A stretch of 64,000 nt of DNA from Streptomyces sp. HUAS YS2 (lineage in GTDB: Bacteria; Actinomycetota; Actinomycetes; Streptomycetales; Streptomycetaceae). The stretch spans positions 1,426,001 through 1,490,000 of the forward strand of contig NZ_CP137573.1 in assembly GCF_033343995.1 (NCBI RefSeq), read 5' to 3'. Under the pieces are notes generated by a model that ran no database searches, had not been told where the DNA came from, and saw nothing but the letters and a program-made list of their open reading frames with translations. This document shows positions 1 through 8,327 of this stretch, one piece after another (the stretch's first letter is position 1; the number at the start of each line of letters is the position of its first letter). The position numbers and the translations under genes are program-made.

Positions 1-81
1 TGGGGCGCGGACCCGACCGGGCACGGCACCGGCCGCGTGGTCTGGGCGGAGCTCGCCCACGGCACGGAGTTCCCGTGCTGA
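1..81 (+). CDS. C-terminal end of an ATP-binding (anti-sigma/HATPase-type) regulatory protein, partial
   Basis: Frame 1 is open from the window edge to a TGA at 79-81. Only 26 residues are visible. They read RWG-like, then a short loop, then VVWAEL, which resembles the last beta strand of the small Streptomyces ATP-binding regulators related to anti-sigma factors (HATPase_c_2 fold, usual ending GKTVWAEL). The next gene starts inside its stop codon, so the two are probably translationally coupled. With so little sequence the family call rests on this one motif. Confidence 0.5.
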   Translation, partial: WGADPTGHGTGRVVWAELAHGTEFPC

Positions 82-584
82 GGTCGATGGCCACGCTGCT
101 GGGCCCGCGCGGCCGCCGCACCCCGCTCATCGGCCGTTCGCCGCTCGTGGGCCGCATCCCGACGGCGCGCACCTCCCCCGAGGAAGCCGGTATCACGCGT
201 TCCGGCGAGTCCGGGGACGAGATCAGGCTGGTCGCACCCCCCGGATTCCGTACGCACCTGGGCTGCGACGCGGTCGGCGTCCCCGCCCGGCACGGCTTCC
301 GCATCCTGTCCCGGCTCCCGGCCAAGGGCTGCGTGTACGCGGACCGCGACTGGTGGTGGTGGCTGGTCCCGGAGGGCTCCGACCTGGACCTGCCCTGGCC
401 GATGCCCGCCTGCTACGCCCCTGGCGCCGTGATCCCCGACCGCGGGCCGCGCCTGATCCACCGCCCGGACGACACCTCTCCGTACGCCCCGCCGATTCCG
501 CTCTACCTCCTGGCCTGCCAGCTCACCGGCACCGCCCCGAACTGGACCCTCGGTGACCACCGGGGACACTGCGTGATCGACTGA
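75..584 (+). CDS. Hypothetical protein
   Basis: A 169-residue protein of unknown function. The GTG at 75 overlaps the stop of the preceding gene by seven bases; an ATG at 87 is an alternative. The N-terminal 50 residues are basic and Arg/Gly/Pro-rich. The body carries a run of tryptophans (DWWWWLVPEGSD, about residues 92-103) and ends ...HCVID. I see no signal peptide, membrane segment or catalytic motif. The overlap with an ATP-binding regulator is an arrangement I recall from Streptomyces, where the second gene is a conserved hypothetical. Confidence 0.6.
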   Translation: MLRSMATLLGPRGRRTPLIGRSPLVGRIPTARTSPEEAGITRSGESGDEIRLVAPPGFRTHLGCDAVGVPARHGFRILSRLPAKGCVYADRDWWWWLVPEGSDLDLPWPMPACYAPGAVIPDRGPRLIHRPDDTSPYAPPIPLYLLACQLTGTAPNWTLGDHRGHCVID

Positions 585-612
585 ACTCGCTCCTTCCGGA
601 CGGCTGCTCGAT

Positions 613-618
613 TACTGT
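613..618 (+). promoter_or_regulatory. -10 box TACTGT
   Basis: TACTGT ends six bases before the ATG at 625 and there is no ribosome site between, so the metallophosphoesterase mRNA may be leaderless. Confidence 0.45.
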
Positions 619-624
619 GACGAC

Positions 625-1464
625 ATGGGCAGTCTGCTGGCGGTGAGCGACCTGCACGTCGGGCATCCGGACAATCGGGCGATCGTCGAGGCGATGAAAC
701 CCGCCGAGGACGACGACTGGCTGATCGTGGCCGGGGACGTCGGCGAGTTCGTCGAGGACATCGAGCGCACGCTCGCCCTGCTGGCGAGCCGCTTCTCGAC
801 GGTGGTGTGGACCCCCGGCAACCACGAACTGTGGACTCATCCCCGCGACCCGGTCACCCTGCGCGGCGAGGCCCGCTACCGGCGGCTCGTCGAGATCTGC
901 CGCACCCTCGGCGTCCACACACCGGAGGACCCGTACCCGGTGTGGCACCGCCCGGACGGCCGGCCGGTGACGGTGGCCCCGCTCTTCACCCTGTACGACT
1001 ACACCTGGCGCCCCGTCGGCACGGAGACGAAGGAACAGGCCCTCGCGGTCGCGCACGCGGCGGGCATCGTCTGCACGGACGAGAGCCTGCTCCACCCGGA
1101 CCCGCTGCCGACCCGGGACGCGTGGTGCAGGGAGCGGGTGGCGTACACGGAACAACGCCTGACCGCGCTGGAACTGACCGCTGATCAGAGACTGGTCCTG
1201 ATCAACCACTACCCCCTGGTCCGCGACCCCACGTTCGTCCTGCGGTACCCGGAGTTCGCGCAGTGGTGCGGTACGGAACTGACGGCGGACTGGCATGTCC
1301 GCTTCCCCGTGGAGCTGATGATCTACGGTCACCTCCACATCCCGCGCACCACCGAGTACGACGGCGTGCGCTTCGAGGAGGTCTCGGTCGGCTACCCGCG
1401 GGAGTGGCGCCCGCGCGCCCAGCACGGACCGTGGCCCCGGCAGGTCCTTCCCGAGCTAGGCTGA
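625..1464 (+). CDS. Metallophosphoesterase (calcineurin-like)
   Basis: A 279-residue cytoplasmic metal-dependent phosphoesterase. All blocks of the family are visible: DLHVGH (about residues 9-14), GDVGE (about 37-41), GNHE (about 67-70), a histidine in INHYP (about 194) and YGHLH near residue 235, which together ligate the two-metal centre. Substrate is unknown; related Streptomyces genes often sit beside a phosphopantetheinyl transferase, but none is here. The start follows a TACTGT box at leaderless spacing. The methyltransferase begins six bases after the stop, so co-transcription is likely although that gene also has its own -10 box. Confidence 0.9.
   Translation: MGSLLAVSDLHVGHPDNRAIVEAMKPAEDDDWLIVAGDVGEFVEDIERTLALLASRFSTVVWTPGNHELWTHPRDPVTLRGEARYRRLVEICRTLGVHTPEDPYPVWHRPDGRPVTVAPLFTLYDYTWRPVGTETKEQALAVAHAAGIVCTDESLLHPDPLPTRDAWCRERVAYTEQRLTALELTADQRLVLINHYPLVRDPTFVLRYPEFAQWCGTELTADWHVRFPVELMIYGHLHIPRTTEYDGVRFEEVSVGYPREWRPRAQHGPWPRQVLPELG
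1457..1462 (+). promoter_or_regulatory. -10 box TAGGCT
   Basis: TAGGCT overlaps the end of the metallophosphoesterase gene and lies eight bases before the ATG at 1471. It could give a leaderless transcript for the methyltransferase. Confidence 0.35.
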
Positions 1465-1470
1465 CCGACG

Positions 1471-2181
1471 ATGTTCACCCCCCAGGGCCCCAGCTTCCGC
1501 GAACTCGCCGTGCAGGCGCTGTCGTCCGTCGAGCACGGCTACGACCTGCTGGCGACGAAGTTCGACGCGACCCCCTTCCGCACCTCCGACCGCCTGCTCG
1601 CCGCGGTGACGGAGACCCTGGGCCCGCTGGGCCCGTTCGCCTCGGGCCTCGACCTGTGCTGCGGCACAGGCGCGGGCCTCTCGGTCCTGGAGGCGGTGTG
1701 CACGGACCGCGTCACGGGCGTCGACTTCAGCACGGGCATGCTGGCCCGGGCCCGCACCGACCACCCCACGGCGGCGCTCGTCCGCGCGGACGCCCTGCGA
1801 CTCCCGTTCTCCCCCGTCTTCGACCTGGCGGTCAGCTTCGGCGCCTTCGGCCACTTCCTCCCCCGCGACCGCCCCCTCCTCTTCGCCCAGCTCCACGCGA
1901 GCCTCCGCCCCGGCGGCCTGCTGGCCTTCCCCCAGCCGGCCCCACCCCGCGTCGGCTCCCGCCTCTACTGGACGCTGTGGGCCTTCGACGCGGGCATGCG
2001 GGTGCGGAACACGCTCTGGCACCCCAGGTTCGACATGTACTACCGCACCTGGCCCTTGGCCGACGTCCTGCACGACCTCCGCGGAGCGGGCTTCGAGGTG
2101 ACCCTGCACCCGATGGAGTCGCTGGGCCGCCAGGAGAACGGCAGCCCGCTGTGCCGGCTGGTGGCGGCGCGGAAGCCGTAG
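1471..2181 (+). CDS. Class I SAM-dependent methyltransferase
   Basis: A 236-residue protein with the Rossmann-type SAM fold. Motif I is LDLCCGTGAGLSVL (about residues 56-69), followed by an acidic strand end (GVDFSTGML) and a motif with RADALRLPF. The post-motif segment has a long loop with Pro, Trp and Tyr residues (LYWTLWAFDAG, MYYRTW), which probably forms the acceptor site. The substrate cannot be told; it may be a small molecule because no tRNA- or protein-binding extension is present. Confidence 0.85.
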   Translation: MFTPQGPSFRELAVQALSSVEHGYDLLATKFDATPFRTSDRLLAAVTETLGPLGPFASGLDLCCGTGAGLSVLEAVCTDRVTGVDFSTGMLARARTDHPTAALVRADALRLPFSPVFDLAVSFGAFGHFLPRDRPLLFAQLHASLRPGGLLAFPQPAPPRVGSRLYWTLWAFDAGMRVRNTLWHPRFDMYYRTWPLADVLHDLRGAGFEVTLHPMESLGRQENGSPLCRLVAARKP

Positions 2182-2210
2182 GGCGGGTGGCGAGACGCGT
2201 TCCGGAGCCC

Positions 2211-2238
2211 GGGGGTACGGCTCGCGCTCGTACGCCCC
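2211..2238. terminator. Possible bidirectional terminator
   Basis: An imperfect inverted repeat (GGGGGTACG / CGTACGCCCC with a small mismatch) lies between two convergent genes. There is no T tract, so this is a weak call. Confidence 0.3.
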
Positions 2239-2261
2239 GTACGACCCGGATCCTCAGCGAT

Positions 2262-2678
2262 TCACAGCTGCGCCGCGGCGAAACCGGCGAGCAGGACACC
2301 GACACCGCCGATCTCACCGACCGCCAGCACGTACATGACGTTGTTCGTGCCCCTCGGGGCGGCGCGCATCTGGTTGACGGTCTCCTTCCGGAGGCCGAGC
2401 CACGTGTACCTGGCGATCGCCCCGGAGAACAGGAAGACGACGACGGTGGCCGCGCTCAGGTTCACCGCGAGCGGCCAGGCGGAGAACTGGACGAGCCCCG
2501 CGATGAGGGTGGTCGCGAAGGTGTACATCAGGGCGGCCTGGTGTGCGACGTCGACGTACCGGTGGGCCCGGCCGTCCGGTGACGCCACCATGGCCCGCCA
2601 TTTCCACACGCCGAGCAGCATCGCGGCGAGGAGGAGCACCCCTGCGGAGAAGAGGACCAGTGCTGCGTCCGTGTGCAT
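2262..2678 (-). CDS. Small four-helix integral membrane protein
   Basis: A 138-residue protein with about four hydrophobic segments (roughly residues 5-26, 46-66, 69-90 and 117-136) and a short basic loop. The ATG at 2678 is two bases after the stop of the P450 gene, so it is almost certainly translated from the same mRNA. Fold and function are unknown to me. Being the only partner of the P450, it may anchor it, act with it, or simply be hitch-hiking. Some start sites further upstream stay open but would run into the P450 gene. Confidence 0.75.
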   Translation of the reverse strand: MHTDAALVLFSAGVLLLAAMLLGVWKWRAMVASPDGRAHRYVDVAHQAALMYTFATTLIAGLVQFSAWPLAVNLSAATVVVFLFSGAIARYTWLGLRKETVNQMRAAPRGTNNVMYVLAVGEIGGVGVLLAGFAAAQL

Positions 2679-2680
2679 CG

Positions 2681-4021
2681 TCACCCCTTCAGCCAGGTGA
2701 GGAACTGGCTCCACAGGCCGCTGTGTTCGGCCTTGTGGCCTGCGGGGGTGGGCGCGGGGGCCGCTTGCGGGGCGGGGCGTCGCATGGGCTGGGCCGCGAC
2801 CGGGGTGAACCGGGCGGGGAGTGCGGCCAGCGCCCGGTTGAACGGCCCCGGGCGCCAGGTCAGGCTGGCCTCCGGTACCGCCAGTTCGACGTCGGGGATC
2901 TGGCTCAGAAGGTTCTCGATGGCGGTCACGGTGATCTGCCGGGCGGGCTCCTTGGAGGGGCAGGCGTGCGGTCCGGCGCTCCAACCCAGGTGGGAGCGGT
3001 TACCGGGCTCCTCGCGTGCCGCGGTGATTGCCGGGTCGGTGTTGGCGGCCGCGAAACTGATCAGGATCAGATCGCCCTTGCGGAACTGCCGACCCGCGAA
3101 CGTCATGTCGTCGACCGGGTAGTGCGCGGCGAGGTTCTGGATGGGCGGATTGACCCAGAGTGTGTCGTTGATGGCGTCGTCGATCCGGACGTTCATCCGG
3201 GCACGCCGGTCAAGGGTGAGCAGGCGGTGCAGGGTGTTGCCCATGAGGTTCCGCAGTGGCTCGTTGGCGGTCACGAACAGCACGCAGAGCTCGTTGAGCA
3301 GTTCCCCGTCGTTCAGCGCCGCCGGGTGTTGCATCAGCCACGAGGTGACGTCGTCGCCCGGTACGGCCCGCTTGAGGGCCACGAGATCGCCGACGGCTCC
3401 GTGCAGCACCTCGATCGCCTTGCGGGCCTTGACCCCGTCGAACATGCCGGTGACGCCGTACACGATGCGGTCGCCGATCTCCGCGGGGCAGCCGAAGATC
3501 TCGTTGAACACGAGCAGCGGCACCTGCCCGGCGTAGTCGCCGAGTAGATCGGCGGATCCGCGGGTGCTGAACTGCGCGATGAGGTAGTCCGAGATCTGCT
3601 CGGTGGCCCGGTTCAGCCGAGCCGGGTCGACGCGGTTCATGCTGTCGGTGATCGCCTGGCGCAGCCTGTGGTGCTCTGCTCCGTCGGCGAACACGCAGTG
3701 GGGCTGGTACCCCAGCACCGGTACGACCGGGCTGTCCGGGGGGATCCGGCCTTCGCCCAGGTCACGCCAGCGGCGTGAATCCTTGCTTAACAAGGCTCCG
3801 GAGTTCTGCAGCAGCTGCCGTGCCGTCGCGTAGTCGGTGACGAGCGTCGCCTCGACTCCGGGTGCGATCTCCACGGGAGCCGTCGGCCCCTGGTGGCGGA
3901 GGAACGCGTAGTACGCCTGCGGGTCGTCCGCGAACTCCGGCCCGTGGAGCGGCACCCGGCCACCACTGTCGTGTGCCGGACAGCCGGGCGGTGGTACGGG
4001 GACAGCGGGTTGAGATCTCAT
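2681..4021 (-). CDS. Cytochrome P450, CYP157-like, with altered K-helix motif
   Basis: A 446-residue P450 using the ATG at 4021, which has AGGAG five bases upstream; GTG at 4042 and ATG at 4039 are alternatives. The haem ligand loop is GWSAGPHACPSK with Cys354. The normally invariant K-helix ExxR is DTLW at 286-289, and the I-helix AGxxT is replaced by TANEP, so the usual acid-threonine pair is also changed. Loss of ExxR is a known trait of the CYP157 family, usually found in conservon (cvn) operons with a sensor kinase, roadblock protein and GTPase; none of these is adjacent here. Function is unknown, and activity as a classical monooxygenase is uncertain. Confidence 0.88.
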   Translation of the reverse strand: MRSQPAVPVPPPGCPAHDSGGRVPLHGPEFADDPQAYYAFLRHQGPTAPVEIAPGVEATLVTDYATARQLLQNSGALLSKDSRRWRDLGEGRIPPDSPVVPVLGYQPHCVFADGAEHHRLRQAITDSMNRVDPARLNRATEQISDYLIAQFSTRGSADLLGDYAGQVPLLVFNEIFGCPAEIGDRIVYGVTGMFDGVKARKAIEVLHGAVGDLVALKRAVPGDDVTSWLMQHPAALNDGELLNELCVLFVTANEPLRNLMGNTLHRLLTLDRRARMNVRIDDAINDTLWVNPPIQNLAAHYPVDDMTFAGRQFRKGDLILISFAAANTDPAITAAREEPGNRSHLGWSAGPHACPSKEPARQITVTAIENLLSQIPDVELAVPEASLTWRPGPFNRALAALPARFTPVAAQPMRRPAPQAAPAPTPAGHKAEHSGLWSQFLTWLKG

Positions 4022-4128
4022 CTCGACTCCTGGGGACATCACCTGGGGACATCGATTCAGAGTCGGATCTTATGGTTGCGGTGATCACCGATGGTCGGGT
4101 TCGGTCGAATTCCGACCACGTAAAAGCA

Positions 4129-4157
4129 GAAGACCCCCTGAGGAACAGGGGGTCTTC
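4129..4157 (-). terminator. Rho-independent terminator of tRNA-Leu
   Basis: A perfect 12-bp stem (GAAGACCCCCTG / CAGGGGGTCTTC) with a five-base loop, followed on the minus strand by TGCTTTTA. It begins two bases beyond the encoded CCA of the tRNA. Confidence 0.9.
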
Positions 4158-4159
4158 GT

Positions 4160-4247
4160 TGGTGTCCGAGGGGGGACTTGAACCCCCACGCCCGATAAAG
4201 GGCACTAGCACCTCAAGCTAGCGCGTCTGCCATTCCGCCACCCGGAC
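4160..4247 (-). tRNA. tRNA-Leu (anticodon GAG), CCA encoded
   Basis: The minus strand folds into a class II cloverleaf. The acceptor stem is GTCCGGG paired with CTCGGAC, with one G-U pair. The anticodon stem CTAGC/GCTAG holds the loop TTGAGGT, giving anticodon GAG for CUC/CUU. A long variable arm and the T arm GGGGGTTCAAGTCCCCC are present. Discriminator A is followed by a genomically encoded CCA (4162-4160). Confidence 0.96.
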
Positions 4248-4449
4248 TAGGTGTTTTCGCCGCTTTGGGATGTTCCCCGCGGCGACATGGATAACTCTAC
4301 CAGGGGTTCGCGGTGCCTTTCACCAGCGTTTTCCGTGGTCAGTGGGGTGCCGGGGACCGGATTGTCGGGGTGTGGCCGATCTTGACCCGTGCGGCGTACG
4401 GTGAGTGTTCGCTCGCGTGCGTACGGTGGCGGCCGGCGCTTGCGGACCT

Positions 4450-4455
4450 TAGCCT
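4450..4455 (+). promoter_or_regulatory. -10 box TAGCCT
   Basis: TAGCCT lies six bases before the GTG at 4462, consistent with a leaderless mRNA. No clear -35 element is seen. Confidence 0.4.
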
Positions 4456-4461
4456 GCGCCG

Positions 4462-5763
4462 GTGAGCTACCTGTCCGAGCATCGGCCCCGGATGCTGTCG
4501 CCCCTGCGGGAGCATCTGCGGGACACCTTCTGGTTCGCGCCCGTCGTGGCGATGGCGGGGGTGTTCCTGCTGTGGTGGGTGTGTTCCGAGCTCGACGCCG
4601 CGATCGTCCGGTCGCTGCAGGAGGAGGGGGAGCACGAGGCCGTCCGCGATCTGATCGGGATCACCGAGGACGCCAAGACGATCGTCACGACGATCAGCTC
4701 CGCCATGATGACCTTCATCGGCGTGGTCTTCTCCATCTCGCTCGTCGCGGTGCAGATGGCGAGCGGACAGTTCAGTCCCCGGATCGTGCGGATCTTCATC
4801 CGGAGCCGGATCACCAAGGCCACCTTCTCCGTCTTCCTCTCGACCTTCCTGCTCTCGTTGCTCGTCCTCACCTCGTACGACGCCACGCCCGAACCGCAGG
4901 ACATCTCCACCGTGCCCCTGGTCCAGTCGCTGCTGACGCTGATCATGGTGCTGCTGAGCCTGCTGCTGTTCGTCGCGTACGTGAACTCGACGCTGCGGCT
5001 GATGCGCGTGGGGCACGTGGTGGACCGGATCACCGTCGAGTCGTTCGGGGTGCTGGCGAAGACGCCCCGGTACCAGGCCGGCGACACCGCGGACCTGGGC
5101 GAGCCCGCCGAGTACGTGGTGCACCGCGGGCGCGCCGGGGTCGTACGGGACGTGAACATCGCCCGGCTCGTCCGCGACGCGCGGCGGCACGGCGTCGTGC
5201 TGCGTCTGCTGCCCCGGATCGGGGACTTCGTCGTCCCGGGCACCCCCGTGCTCGCGGTCCACGGCGGGCGGCTGCGGCGCCGGCTCGTGCCCTCCGTCTA
5301 CGTCGGCAGCGAGCGGACCTTCCACCAGGACCTCGCCTTCGGTCTGCGGCAGCTCGCCGACATCGGACTCCGGGCCCTCTCCCCCGCCGTCAACGATCCG
5401 ACGACCGCCGTGCAGGCCTTGGACCGGATCGTCCAGCTCCTCTCCGCGGTCGCGAGGCGGCCGCTCGGCGCGGTCGGCCACCGCGACGGCCAGGGCGTCG
5501 TCCGGCTGGTGCAGGACCTACCGGGGTGGACCCACCTCGTCGACCTCGGGTTCACCGAGATCCGCGGGTGCGCGGCGGGCAATCCGCAGGTCTCGCGGCG
5601 GATGCTGGCCGGCCTGGACGACCTGCTGGCGCTCGTACCGGAGGACCGGCGCGAGCCGTTGCTGCGGCACCGGGCGCTGCTGGCGCAGGAGGTGGAGCGG
5701 TCGGTGCCGGAGGCCGCCGAGCGGGCCTTCGCCCTGGAGGCCGACCGGCAGGGCATCGGCTGA
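4462..5763 (+). CDS. DUF2254 family integral membrane protein
   Basis: A 433-residue protein. Four membrane segments are clear in the first 180 residues (about 23-43, 76-98, 113-133 and 150-170), followed by a soluble domain of some 250 residues. Between helices 2 and 3 is the conserved stretch VQMASGQFSPRIV, and the soluble part contains the SPAVNDPTTA motif. Both are hallmarks of DUF2254. The family is widespread in bacteria with no settled function. GTG is used as start, after a -10 box at leaderless distance. It stands alone. Confidence 0.88.
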   Translation: MSYLSEHRPRMLSPLREHLRDTFWFAPVVAMAGVFLLWWVCSELDAAIVRSLQEEGEHEAVRDLIGITEDAKTIVTTISSAMMTFIGVVFSISLVAVQMASGQFSPRIVRIFIRSRITKATFSVFLSTFLLSLLVLTSYDATPEPQDISTVPLVQSLLTLIMVLLSLLLFVAYVNSTLRLMRVGHVVDRITVESFGVLAKTPRYQAGDTADLGEPAEYVVHRGRAGVVRDVNIARLVRDARRHGVVLRLLPRIGDFVVPGTPVLAVHGGRLRRRLVPSVYVGSERTFHQDLAFGLRQLADIGLRALSPAVNDPTTAVQALDRIVQLLSAVARRPLGAVGHRDGQGVVRLVQDLPGWTHLVDLGFTEIRGCAAGNPQVSRRMLAGLDDLLALVPEDRREPLLRHRALLAQEVERSVPEAAERAFALEADRQGIG

Positions 5764-5856
5764 CCGGCGGAGCATCGGCTGATCGGAGCGGTCCCGTACC
5801 CTCGGCCCTCGCGCAATTCGGTTGCGGCCGCCACCGGCAGCCGTGACGATCCCCCG

Positions 5857-7107
5857 ATGACCTCCTCTCTCGACGATGTCCGGCGCGGTCTGGACGCCGG
5901 AGACGTACGGACCACCGTCCGCGCCCTGCGCGCCGCCACGGACCAGCACCCACTGCCCGACCTCGCCCGGCTCGTCGAGCGGCTGGCCCGGCTGGTCGGC
6001 TTCGACGACCTCGCCACGGCGGCCGCGGCCTGCGCGGCCCGCCCCACCGACCCGGACGCCCTGCACGTCTTCGGCCGTGCCTGCAAGCTCCGCGGCCTCG
6101 CCTTCCTCGCCGTCCCGGCCCTGCGCGAGGCCCTGCGGCTCGATCCCGACGCGCCGGACACACTCATCGGGCTGGTCTTCTCCCTGCGCGCGGAGGGCCT
6201 GCACGCCGAGGCCGTGGACGTGCTCCTGGAGCGGGAGATCGACGCGAGGCTGCGCCAACTGCTGGTGCACGAGGCGATCCTGGCCGGCCGTGTCCCGCTC
6301 GCCCGTGAGCAGTTCGCCCTGATACCGCCCGACGATCGGTCTGCGCACCTGCGCGGCATGATGGCGCGCACCGACCACGTCGCCCCGCACAGCCCCCTGG
6401 ACGAACAGGACCTGCGGGGCTGGCACTTCGCGCTGACCGGCGGGATCCTCGCCTCGTTCTCGCCGTACGCCTGGGACGCGGGCATGTCGGGCCGCTGGGC
6501 GTACCTCGGCGACAGCGTCGAGCTGTGCCGGCACGGGCTGCACCGGCTCGGTGTGATCCTCGCGGCGGCCGGGCTGCGGCCCTCGTCGGTGTCGCTGCTG
6601 CCGGACCGGGACAGCGAGATCCTCGGCCGGGCCGCCGCCCTGCTGTTCGGTCTGCCGGCCGTCCCGTACGAGCCGTCCCGGGCGGACACCCTGGTCGTCG
6701 CGTACGAACTGGGCGAGGTGGAGCCGAAGTTGGTGAAGACGCTCCGTACCCGGGCCCCGGGGCAGGTGCTCTTCGAGCACGCGAGCCGCTGGACCGACCC
6801 GGCGCCCGTGTGGGCGGACGTGTCGGCGCTGCTGGCGCAGCAGGTGATGCGGCCGTGGGGCGAGCACCACCGCTACCCCGACGGCGCCGAGCCCGTACTG
6901 GTCCCCGCGGACACGCGCCCCGCCGAGGAGATCGCGGCGGAGATCGTACCGGCCTCCGCGGCACCGCCCTCCGGCGACGGGTTCACCCCGGCCGATCCGG
7001 ACGAGCGGCTCGCGGAATTCGCCGCCGCGGTCGCCGGGCGGTGGCGCGAGGGCGAGCGGATCCGGCTCGATCCGGCGGGTCCGGTGCCGAGCAACCGTTT
7101 CCGCTGA
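5857..7107 (+). CDS. Tetratricopeptide-repeat-like hypothetical protein
   Basis: A 416-residue soluble protein. The first 150 residues are alpha-helical and Ala/Leu/Arg-rich with a TPR-like rhythm (LREALRLDPDAPDTLIGLVFSL near 90). The middle has a distinct domain with GWHFALTGGILASFSPYAWDAGMSGRWAYL around residue 190, and the C-terminal 60 residues look disordered. I recognise no enzyme motif. The protein is conserved-looking and likely to be a scaffold or repeat protein, but the function is not inferable. The gap to the previous gene is 93 bases. Confidence 0.65.
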   Translation: MTSSLDDVRRGLDAGDVRTTVRALRAATDQHPLPDLARLVERLARLVGFDDLATAAAACAARPTDPDALHVFGRACKLRGLAFLAVPALREALRLDPDAPDTLIGLVFSLRAEGLHAEAVDVLLEREIDARLRQLLVHEAILAGRVPLAREQFALIPPDDRSAHLRGMMARTDHVAPHSPLDEQDLRGWHFALTGGILASFSPYAWDAGMSGRWAYLGDSVELCRHGLHRLGVILAAAGLRPSSVSLLPDRDSEILGRAAALLFGLPAVPYEPSRADTLVVAYELGEVEPKLVKTLRTRAPGQVLFEHASRWTDPAPVWADVSALLAQQVMRPWGEHHRYPDGAEPVLVPADTRPAEEIAAEIVPASAAPPSGDGFTPADPDERLAEFAAAVAGRWREGERIRLDPAGPVPSNRFR

Positions 7108-7156
7108 GCCGGCGGACTCAACGCGTCCCTGCGGACTCGGCGCGGGCGCCCTGCCG

Positions 7157-8107
7157 TCAGGGGACCCGGACGACCTGGCCCGCGTACGACAGGTTGCCGC
7201 CGAAGGCGAAGAGCAGCGCGGGCGCGCCGGACGGGATCTCACCGCGCTCGACCAGCTTGGACAGCGCCATCGGGACCGACGCGGCGGAGGTGTTGCCTGA
7301 CTCGGTGACGTCCCGGGCCACGACAGCGTTGACCGCGCCGATCTTCTGGGCGACGGGCTCGATGATCCGCAGGTTGGCCTGGTGCAACACCACCGCGGCG
7401 AGGTCCTCGGGGGTCAGCCCGGCCTTCTCGCAGACCTTGCGGGCGATCGGCGGGAGCTGGGTGGTGGCCCAGCGGTAGACGGTCTGGCCCTCCTGGGCGA
7501 AGCGCGGCGGGGTGCCCTCGATGCGGACCGCGTGACCCATCTCCGGGACGGAGCCCCACAGCACGGGGCCGATGGCCGGTACGGCCTCGGTGCCGTCCGT
7601 CGCCTCGACGACGACCGCGCCCGCGCCGTCACCGACGAGGACGCAGGTGGTGCGGTCGGTCCAGTCGGTGACCTCGGTCATCTTGTCCGCGCCGATGACC
7701 AGGGCGCGGGTCGCGGAGCCGGCGCGTACCGCGTGGTCGGCGGTGGCCAGGGCGTGCGTGAAGCCGGCGCAGACCACGTTCAGGTCGAGCGTCGCGGGCG
7801 CGCCCATGCCGAGGCGGGCGGCGACGCGCGCGGCGGTGTTCGGGGAGCGGTCGATCGCCGTGGATGTGGCGACGACAACCAGGTCGATGTCGGCCGGGGT
7901 GAGCCCGGCCGCGGCGATCGCCTTGGCGCCCGCGTGCGCGGCGAGCTCGTCGACCGGCTCGTCGGGACCGGCCATGTGCCGGGTCCGGATGCCGACGCGG
8001 CTGGTGATCCACTCGTCGCTGGTGTCGACCAGGGCGGCGAGGTCGGCGTTGGTGAGCACCTTGGCGGGCTGGTAGTGGCCCAGCCCGGCGATGCGAGTGC
8101 CCGTCAT
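7157..8107 (-). CDS. fabH: Beta-ketoacyl-ACP synthase III (FabH family)
   Basis: A 316-residue thiolase-fold condensing enzyme. The catalytic triad is visible: Cys113 in VVCAGFTHAL, His in VLHQANLRI (about 241) and Asn in ESGNTSAAS (about 271). The C-terminal glycine-rich FGGNLSYAGQVV closes the active site. Such enzymes condense a starter acyl-CoA with malonyl-ACP. No acyl carrier protein, FabD or FabF is nearby, so this is a stand-alone copy and not the housekeeping fab operon; it could supply or transfer an unusual starter. The ATG at 8107 follows AAGGGGGT at good spacing. Confidence 0.9.
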   Translation of the reverse strand: MTGTRIAGLGHYQPAKVLTNADLAALVDTSDEWITSRVGIRTRHMAGPDEPVDELAAHAGAKAIAAAGLTPADIDLVVVATSTAIDRSPNTAARVAARLGMGAPATLDLNVVCAGFTHALATADHAVRAGSATRALVIGADKMTEVTDWTDRTTCVLVGDGAGAVVVEATDGTEAVPAIGPVLWGSVPEMGHAVRIEGTPPRFAQEGQTVYRWATTQLPPIARKVCEKAGLTPEDLAAVVLHQANLRIIEPVAQKIGAVNAVVARDVTESGNTSAASVPMALSKLVERGEIPSGAPALLFAFGGNLSYAGQVVRVP

Positions 8108-8327
8108 GCCCGGGACCCCCTTGACGTTCGGTTTCGGAGCAGGAATGCCCCAGTCTTGTCAGCGACTGATGGGTAACAGGTGACGTAAACCACCAAGATT
8201 CGTCCGTGTGGGTTGGGTGACCGTGACAACACCCCAAGGCGCGCCCCGCGTCCGCCGCGCCCCGCCGGTCGCGCGTGCAGGAGAATGAGGGCGTCCTTCA
8301 GCACGTACAGGATCGGATGTAGCCACC

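Noticed and set aside
1263..2582. Plus-strand frame of 439 codons across the methyltransferase and the P450 partner
   Set aside because: Overlaps real genes on both strands and yields proline/arginine repeats only.
2262..4021. A complete conservon (cvn) operon around the P450
   Set aside because: No sensor kinase, roadblock, DUF742 or Ras-like GTPase genes are adjacent; only the P450 and a small membrane protein are present.
4022..4042. Upstream GTG/ATG starts for the P450
   Set aside because: The ATG at 4021 has AGGAG at five-base spacing, while the upstream starts have no such site.
7157..8107. Biosynthetic gene cluster starting from the FabH-type gene
   Set aside because: No carrier protein, other ketosynthase, NRPS or tailoring set is near; neighbours are a TPR protein and fdhD.
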